NCBI GenBank assembly: GCA_902803255.1
Contig: CADCPG010000216.1
Span: 1 to 18,926 of the forward strand
Reading direction: 5' to 3'
Length of the DNA stretch: 18,926 nucleotides
Origin: an uncultured Ruminococcus sp.
Lineage (GTDB): Bacteria > Bacillota > Clostridia > Oscillospirales > CAG-272
Made by a program: the position numbers and the translations under genes. Under the pieces are notes generated by a model, which saw only the letters and a list, made by a program, of their open reading frames with translations, had not been told where the DNA came from and did not search any database. Shown one piece after another: positions 14,536-18,926 of this stretch (its first letter is position 1; every line of letters starts with the position of its first letter).

Positions 14536-15452
14536 AGCGGCATCCCCCAGTCCGCGTCGGGATAGTCGCTGTCATCCGCGTCCGCAGTATTTTTGCCGCC
14601 GGCCGGCTCGCCGCTCTTTTCGTCGGGCGGGATCTCGGTCTCGGGCGGGTAGAAGTCGAGCGAGAGCTCGGAGTCGGGGTCGGAATCGGAAGCCACGGTG
14701 AGCTTCGATACACCGTCGGCCTCAGACACGCTGTAGTAGTCGATATTTGCCGGTATGTCGGACGCCTGCCTTACGTCGGACAGTCTGTCGTGCCTCTGAC
14801 GGTCCGACTTCACGTTCCTTATCTTCTGCACCGCCGCGATGAGAAAACCGAGCGTGAAGAAGGCTCCGGCGGGCAGAACGAAGATCACGGCGGGTCTGTA
14901 TCCCTCCCCGAGCACCCGGTGTCCGAAGAAAGTGCCGGCTCCGACAATCTCCCTGACCGTCGCGATGAGGAAGAGCGCTCCGGTGAATCCGAGGCCGCAG
15001 GCAATGCCGTCGAGCGCCGACGGCAGCACGCCGTTCTTCGACGCGAAGGCCTCCGCCCTCGCGAGTATGATGCAGTTGACCACGATAAGCGGGATAAAGA
15101 GCCCCAGCGACTCGTAAAGGTCGTAGAAGAAGGCCCTCATGAGCATCTCGACGGCGGTCACGAACCCCGATATTATCACGATGTAGGCCGCGATCCTCAC
15201 CTGCTTCGGTATGAACTTCCGCAGCAGCGAGATGAGCGTGTTGGAGCAGATGAGCACGGCGGTCGACGCGAGCCCCATGCCGAGCGCGTTCTTCACCGAG
15301 GTGGTCGTGGCAAGAGTCGGGCACATCCCGAGAAGCTGTACGAAGGTCGGGTTCTCGGTGAAAAGCCCCGTCTTCAGTATCTGCGCCGCCCATCCGGCCT
15401 TTTTCTTTCCGGTCTCCTTTGCGGAGATACCGTTTACTGTCTGTTCATTCAA
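14532..15452 (-). CDS. rnfE: Electron transport complex subunit RnfE with long acidic C-terminal tail
   Basis: The 306-residue protein combines a standard RnfE/NqrD membrane part (about 20-212) with a hydrophilic tail. The membrane part shows TENPTFVQLLGMCPTLATTT (32-51), VNCIILARAEAFAS (125-138), DGIACGLGFTGAL (148-160) and REIVGAGTFFG (167-177). RnfE proteins usually end soon after the last helix, at roughly 200-235 residues; here 94 more residues (213-306) follow, rich in Asp, Glu, Ser and Pro. The start is TTG at 15452: an in-frame TGA stands three codons upstream and the next in-frame ATG (residue 43) is inside the conserved part. GGTGAG is the probable ribosome site. It overlaps rnfA by four bases. 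Confidence 0.93.
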   Translation of the reverse strand: MNEQTVNGISAKETGKKKAGWAAQILKTGLFTENPTFVQLLGMCPTLATTTSVKNALGMGLASTAVLICSNTLISLLRKFIPKQVRIAAYIVIISGFVTAVEMLMRAFFYDLYESLGLFIPLIVVNCIILARAEAFASKNGVLPSALDGIACGLGFTGALFLIATVREIVGAGTFFGHRVLGEGYRPAVIFVLPAGAFFTLGFLIAAVQKIRNVKSDRQRHDRLSDVRQASDIPANIDYYSVSEADGVSKLTVASDSDPDSELSLDFYPPETEIPPDEKSGEPAGGKNTADADDSDYPDADWGMPL

Positions 15453-15468
15453 GTTCGCTCACCGCCTC

Positions 15469-16053
15469 TCAGCCGGCAAGGCCCATCGAGGCCAGGGCCT
15501 CGGTGGCGCGGTTGACTCCGGTCAGCACCGATCTCGAGCTGATCGTCGCTCCGGAGATAGCGTCCACGTCCTTCTTCAGAACGAGGCCGCGGCCCTTTCC
15601 GTTATAGCCGGACAGGTATGCGGGGTCGTCGACGCGGCTGCCGAGTCCGGGGGTCTCCGAAAGAGCGACTATCGCCACTCCGACGATCTTCCCGTCGGCC
15701 CCGACGCCTACGACCATGTCTATGTTCCCGCCGAATCCGTTCGGCGACACCGACACGCAGTATCCGGCATCGGTCCCTCCGGTCTTCACGGCGTATACCG
15801 CGTTGACGCTGTCGGGACAGCCGTCGAGGGCGGTGTACTCCACCTCTGAGGCGCGCTCTCCGGAGAGGCCGTATACCTCGGCGATCGCGCTGCGTTCGGC
15901 CGCTTTGAGGTTCTCTTCGATCTTTTCGCGGGTCAGTCCGTGAACGGTCGAGAGGAGCAGGCCGACCGACATGCATATGACGGCGAGCGAGATCACGGGG
16001 GCAATGAACCGTTTATTTGACTTTCCGGTATTTTTCCCGTCGCTGTTATTCAT
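15469..16053 (-). CDS. rnfG: Electron transport complex subunit RnfG (covalent FMN protein)
   Basis: The 194-residue subunit has one N-terminal membrane helix (about 16-37) and an extracytoplasmic FMN-binding domain. The motif SGATISSRSV (167-176) contains Thr170, to which FMN is expected to be joined by a phosphoester bond, as in other RnfG/NqrC proteins. SETPGLGSRV (132-141) is another family mark. In the complex it passes electrons between membrane flavins. GGGGGAGA stands seven bases before the ATG. The gene overlaps the rnfD stop by four bases and ends 16 bases before rnfE. Confidence 0.95.
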   Translation of the reverse strand: MNNSDGKNTGKSNKRFIAPVISLAVICMSVGLLLSTVHGLTREKIEENLKAAERSAIAEVYGLSGERASEVEYTALDGCPDSVNAVYAVKTGGTDAGYCVSVSPNGFGGNIDMVVGVGADGKIVGVAIVALSETPGLGSRVDDPAYLSGYNGKGRGLVLKKDVDAISGATISSRSVLTGVNRATEALASMGLAG

Positions 16054-17192
16054 CCGTTATTCTCCCCCTTTCCGTCTTTTTCTTTGATATCGGCCGCCGC
16101 GCCCGGCTGCTTTCCGGCCGGGGCCGCGCCGCCTTTCGCGTCGCCTTTAGCACCGATCCCGGCCGCATGAGTTCCGAATATTCTGGGTTTTGTCATGCGG
16201 TCGAAATACCACACGAGCATGTTCATTATCAGTATCGCGAACGACACGCCCTCGTTGTATCCGCCGAAATAGCGGATGAAGACGGTCACCGCCCCGCAGC
16301 CGGCTCCGTACCACAGCCTGCCGCTCGCCGTCACCGGCGACGTGCAGTAGTCGGTCGCCATGAAGACTGCGCCGAGGATCAGGCCGCCCGAGAGCAGCTC
16401 GTATCCCACCGACTCAAACCGGTTTCCGCTGGGCGGGAAGACCGCGGTCAGGGCCGCGACGGTCCCGATGTACGCGACGGGGATATGCCAGGTGATGACT
16501 CTTCTGCCCAGCAGATAAACACCGCCGAGCAGCAGAAGCAGCGCGGATATCTCGCCGATCGACCCCGGGCACTTGCCGAGGAACATGTCGCCCAGCGATT
16601 CGGACGGTATCGCGCCCGCCTTGAGCGACGCGAGCGGCGTCGCTCCCGCGACGGCGTCGGCCGCCGGCAGCGACATCACCTTCCAGTCGGGCTTCTCGAA
16701 GGCGGCGGCGAAGGTCGTCATCTCAGACGGCCAGGCAAACAGGAAGGCCCTTCCGGCAAGCGCGGGATTGATGAAGTTCTTTCCGATCCCGCCGAAGAGC
16801 TGCTTCACAACCACAATAGCGAAGAACGAGCCGACCACGGGTATCCAGTATGACACCGAAGGCGGAAGGTTCATCCCGAGCAGGAGACCGGTCACGACGG
16901 CGGAAAGGTCGCCCACAGTGCATTTCCGGCGGAAAATAAGCCTCGAGAGATACTCGAAGAGCACGGCCGACGCGACCGAGAGCAGCATTATGAAGAGCGC
17001 CCTCAGTCCGAACACGACGGCGCCCCAGGCGGCGGCCGGGATCAGCGCGATGATCACGTCGAGCATGATCGTGGCAGTCGTGTCGGTGTGCTTTATGTGC
17101 GGCGGAGGCGAGACGGTGAGCAGCTCAGGCACTCCGACATCTTTTCCCGCCGCTGCCGCCGCTTTATTCTTTTCTCTTGTTTCTTCGGACAT
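16050..17192 (-). CDS. rnfD: Electron transport complex subunit RnfD (covalent FMN, ion channel subunit)
   Basis: The 380-residue polytopic membrane protein belongs to the RnfD/NqrB family. SPPPHIKHTDTT (28-39) precedes the first helices. GKNFINPALAGRAF (137-150) is a family signature, and DAVAGATPLASLK (179-191) holds Thr185, the expected site of phosphoester-bound FMN. GAVFMATDYCTSPVT (274-288) is also conserved. A hydrophilic Gly/Lys/Ala tail occupies about 343-380. A much longer open frame extends upstream to 18380 but merely shadows rnfC; the ATG at 17192 is chosen because GGAGAAG lies seven bases before it and homology starts there. It begins two bases after the rnfC stop. Confidence 0.95.
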   Translation of the reverse strand: MSEETREKNKAAAAAGKDVGVPELLTVSPPPHIKHTDTTATIMLDVIIALIPAAAWGAVVFGLRALFIMLLSVASAVLFEYLSRLIFRRKCTVGDLSAVVTGLLLGMNLPPSVSYWIPVVGSFFAIVVVKQLFGGIGKNFINPALAGRAFLFAWPSEMTTFAAAFEKPDWKVMSLPAADAVAGATPLASLKAGAIPSESLGDMFLGKCPGSIGEISALLLLLGGVYLLGRRVITWHIPVAYIGTVAALTAVFPPSGNRFESVGYELLSGGLILGAVFMATDYCTSPVTASGRLWYGAGCGAVTVFIRYFGGYNEGVSFAILIMNMLVWYFDRMTKPRIFGTHAAGIGAKGDAKGGAAPAGKQPGAAADIKEKDGKGENNG

Positions 17193-17194
17193 CC

Positions 17195-18514
17195 TCAGCT
17201 TCTCCTGGCTTTGATCGCGCCCTTGGCGACTCTGATGTACTGGACTATCTGAACGTTTCCGGGGCAGTTGTACGAGCAGGTGCCGCACTCGACACAGCTC
17301 ATCACGCCCATCTTTTCGGCGTCGTCGTACCTTCTGGCCATCGCGTATTGCGCGAGGTAGACAGGCATGAGGTGCATAGGGCAGTTCTTTACGCACCTGC
17401 CGCACCTGATGCATGCGGAATAGTCGCTCTGCTTCGCGAAATCCTCCGAGAAGACGAGCACGGCGGAGGTGCCCTTGGTCACGGGGGCGTCGATCTCCCA
17501 CCTGGCGGCTCCCATCATAGGCCCGCCGTTGATGATCTTGTACGGCTTTTTCACGAGGCCGCCGCAGCATTCGATCAGCGAGCGGTAGCTTGCGCCAAGC
17601 GGCACGAGCAGGTTCTTCGGCTCGGCTATGCAGTCGCCGTCGACGGTTATGCAACGCTCTATCAGCGGCAGCCCGTAGGCGAACGCCCGGTAGATGACGG
17701 CGCAGGTCTCGGCGTTGAAAACGACGCATCCTACGTCGACCGGAAGCTTGCCGGCCGGGACCTCGCGGCCCGTCAGAGCGTAGATCAGCTGTCGTTCGTC
17801 GCCCTGCGGGTACTTGGTCTGCATGACTCTGACCTTGATGAAGCTGCTCTTTCCGATGACCTCGAGCAGGCGGTTTATCGCGTCGGCCTTGTTGTCCTCG
17901 ACGGCGAGTTCCGCGAGCGTAAGTCCGAGCGCGCGCAGCAGGATCTTGGCTCCGTTGACGATATCCTGAGGTCGCTCGAGCATGAGCCGGTGGTTGGCGG
18001 TTATGAACGGCTCGCACTCGGCGCAGTTGACTATCAGCCGGTTCACCCTGCCCATCGATGACTTTATCTTCGCGTGGGTCGGGAACATCGCGCCGCCCAT
18101 GCCGGAGATCCCGGCCTTCCTTATGATCTCGACTATCTCGTCGGGGCTCGTCTCTGACAGTTTTCTGTCGTGCGGGTGTATCCCGGGATCCAGTTCCTGA
18201 AGGCCGTCGCTCTTTATCACGACTGTCTCGACCGGCTGTGCCTGCGCGTTGTGCCTGACCTTGATCTCGGAGACCGTCCCCGACACCGACGAATGCACGA
18301 GGCAGTACAGCCCCGACGATGCCTCGCCGATCAGCTGCCCGCGGTATACGTGGTCTCCGGCCTTGACGACCGGCCTGCATACGACGCCTATATGCTGTGC
18401 CAGCGGGATCTCGACGACTTCGGGAAGCGGGAGCTTCTCTATCTTTTTCCCGCGGGTGTTCTTGTATTCTTCAACGTGAGTACCGCCCCTGAAGGTGTAT
18501 ACGGGTGTTCCCAT
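17195..18514 (-). CDS. rnfC: Electron transport complex subunit RnfC (NADH-binding, Fe-S)
   Basis: The 439-residue peripheral subunit is where NAD+ is reduced. It has the N-terminal GGTHVEEYKNT segment (10-20) and a barrel-sandwich part with HSSVSGTV (74-81). The NADH/FMN-binding domain resembles complex I NuoF, with AGISGMGGAMFPTHAK (134-149), VNCAECEPF (162-170) and KYPQGDERQL (234-243). The C-terminal part has two [4Fe-4S] motifs, Cys368/371/374/378 and Cys407/410/413/417. AAGGAGA stands eight bases before the ATG. It is the first gene of the operon, behind the promoter at 18593-18621. Confidence 0.97.
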   Translation of the reverse strand: MGTPVYTFRGGTHVEEYKNTRGKKIEKLPLPEVVEIPLAQHIGVVCRPVVKAGDHVYRGQLIGEASSGLYCLVHSSVSGTVSEIKVRHNAQAQPVETVVIKSDGLQELDPGIHPHDRKLSETSPDEIVEIIRKAGISGMGGAMFPTHAKIKSSMGRVNRLIVNCAECEPFITANHRLMLERPQDIVNGAKILLRALGLTLAELAVEDNKADAINRLLEVIGKSSFIKVRVMQTKYPQGDERQLIYALTGREVPAGKLPVDVGCVVFNAETCAVIYRAFAYGLPLIERCITVDGDCIAEPKNLLVPLGASYRSLIECCGGLVKKPYKIINGGPMMGAARWEIDAPVTKGTSAVLVFSEDFAKQSDYSACIRCGRCVKNCPMHLMPVYLAQYAMARRYDDAEKMGVMSCVECGTCSYNCPGNVQIVQYIRVAKGAIKARRS

Positions 18515-18538
18515 ACGGAATGTCTCCTTATCGCTTAG

Positions 18539-18571
18539 CGGCGCTTTCGCGCCGGTCCGGCGCTCCGCCGG
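18539..18571 (-). promoter_or_regulatory. Two GC-rich hairpins in the rnf leader
   Basis: The untranslated leader ahead of rnfC contains two adjacent perfect 6-bp stems. One is 18557-18562 with 18566-18571 and a three-base loop. The other is 18539-18544 with 18549-18554 and, in the RNA, a GAAA tetraloop of the stable GNRA kind. No T-run follows the second one, and the ribosome site (18523-18529) starts about ten bases later. They could protect the mRNA 5' end or tune translation; this is inference. Confidence 0.55.
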
Positions 18572-18592
18572 AATTGCTCATAATTAAGTATA

Positions 18593-18621
18593 ATTATACA
18601 ATAACAGAGGCTGAAATTCAA
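18593..18621 (-). promoter_or_regulatory. Sigma-A promoter of the rnf operon
   Basis: On the minus strand TTGAAT (18621-18616) and TATAAT (18598-18593) are separated by exactly 17 bases. The start would lie near 18586, giving a leader of about 72 bases. It is divergent from the tRNA promoter, with about 70 bases between the two -35 boxes. Confidence 0.85.
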
Positions 18622-18691
18622 CATTAATTTGGCAGACTGCACCCGCAGGCGGTTTTTTTCGAAAAAATAACGTCTTTTGACAAAAAAACAG

Positions 18692-18720
18692 TTGACATTC
18701 GTTCTTCCCGGTGGTATAAT
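18692..18720 (+). promoter_or_regulatory. Consensus promoter of the tRNA genes
   Basis: TTGACA (18692-18697), 17 bases, TATAAT (18715-18720), with TG at 18712-18713 as extended -10: a perfect vegetative promoter, as expected for stable RNA genes. A second TTGACA at 18677-18682 has no matching -10. A/T tracts at 18653-18690 sit in the UP-element position. Confidence 0.92.
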
Positions 18721-18734
18721 ATTCAAGCTGTCGC

Positions 18735-18808
18735 GGCGGAATAGCTCAGTTGGCTAGAGCAATCGGTTCATACCCGATAGGTCGTAGGTTCAAGTCCGAC
18801 TTCCGCTA
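18735..18808 (+). tRNA. tRNA-Met (anticodon CAT)
   Basis: The full cloverleaf can be drawn: acceptor GGCGGAA with TTCCGCT (first pair G-U), D stem GCTC/GAGC, anticodon stem ATCGG/CCGAT around TTCATAC, variable loop AGGTC, T loop TTCAAGT, discriminator A at 18808. The anticodon is CAT. The initiator type is excluded by the lack of three G-C pairs in the anticodon stem; an Ile(CAU) tRNA is possible but less likely. The T stem GTAGG/CCGAC has an A-G mismatch in its middle. CC follows the discriminator but then G, so CCA is not fully encoded. Confidence 0.93.
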
Positions 18809-18817
18809 CCGATCGGG

Positions 18818-18832
18818 GCCGGCTCCGCCGGC
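18818..18832 (+). repeat. Short hairpin between the two tRNAs
   Basis: GCCGGC (18818-18823), a three-base TCC loop, and GCCGGC (18827-18832) form a 6-bp stem in the 31-base spacer between the tRNA genes. It probably separates the tRNAs in the precursor for processing. Confidence 0.5.
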
Positions 18833-18839
18833 TCGCAGC

Positions 18840-18914
18840 GGCCCGTTGGTCAAGCGGTCAAGACGCTAGCCTCTCACGCTGGAAACATGGGTTCGATTCC
18901 CGTACGGGTCACCA
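18840..18914 (+). tRNA. tRNA-Glu (anticodon CTC)
   Basis: The acceptor stem GGCCCGT/ACGGGTC, the short three-pair D stem GTC/GAC, the anticodon stem CTAGC/GCTGG around CTCTCAC, and the T loop TTCGATT fit a tRNA-Glu. Anticodon CTC reads GAG. CCA is encoded at 18912-18914. It shares the promoter of the tRNA-Met gene 31 bases upstream. Confidence 0.95.
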
Positions 18915-18926
18915 ATACAACCCTAT

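Noticed and set aside
17193..18380. Nearly 400-codon N-terminal extension of the rnfD frame
   Set aside because: It overlaps rnfC in another frame, is Arg/Gly-rich without domains, and a good ribosome site plus RnfD homology mark the start at 17192.
1..18926. CRISPR array, transposon, prophage, toxin-antitoxin or other defence system
   Set aside because: No regularly spaced repeats, transposase or integrase motifs, target duplications or paired small toxin-like genes were seen on either strand.

Overview
The window looks like a chromosomal segment from a GC-rich, uncultured-type member of the Clostridia (Firmicutes). The grounds are a DUF4364 protein, a clostridial zf-trcl zinc-ribbon protein, a SigH-like sigma factor, a CIRCE-controlled groESL operon, purine-rich Shine-Dalgarno sites and a six-gene Rnf operon in clostridial order C-D-G-E-A-B. 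This assignment is an inference from gene content; there is no rRNA or phylogenetic marker analysis behind it. I see no prophage, transposon, CRISPR array or plasmid gene.

Layout. 1-1068: a LacX-type aldose 1-epimerase on the minus strand, with a set of overlapping inverted repeats beyond its stop. 1243-2487: a textbook sigma-A promoter drives a small SigH-like sigma factor and then a double zinc-ribbon protein, closed by a perfect 15-bp hairpin terminator. 2497-3208: a DUF4364 regulator-like gene (minus) with its promoter lying back to back with the promoter of the next gene. 3258-5463: homoserine dehydrogenase lacking an ACT domain, closely followed by a GT4 glycosyltransferase. 5474-7684: the groES-groEL operon with promoter, CIRCE operator and a strong terminal hairpin.

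7699-18621 is one long minus-strand block. Read in transcription order it is a consensus promoter, a leader with two GC hairpins, then rnfC, rnfD, rnfG, rnfE, rnfA and rnfB (many overlaps or gaps of a few bases), a lipoprotein with an endonuclease/exonuclease/phosphatase domain, an ABC-F ATPase, a xylose-isomerase-like TIM-barrel protein and ruvX. The Rnf complex is a membrane ferredoxin:NAD+ oxidoreductase that conserves energy as an ion gradient, so its owner probably ferments anaerobically and balances ferredoxin and NADH. 18692-18914 holds, divergently, a perfect consensus promoter with tRNA-Met(CAT) and tRNA-Glu(CTC).

Most of the window is ordinary housekeeping sequence. Points worth a second look are a long acidic tail on RnfE, a duplicated domain in the surface lipoprotein behind the Rnf genes, a tandem-repeat-encoded SPPG linker in the DUF4364 protein, mutually exclusive hairpins at 51-99, and an A/T palindrome shared by the groE and tRNA promoter regions. 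I did not find a clearly new system.
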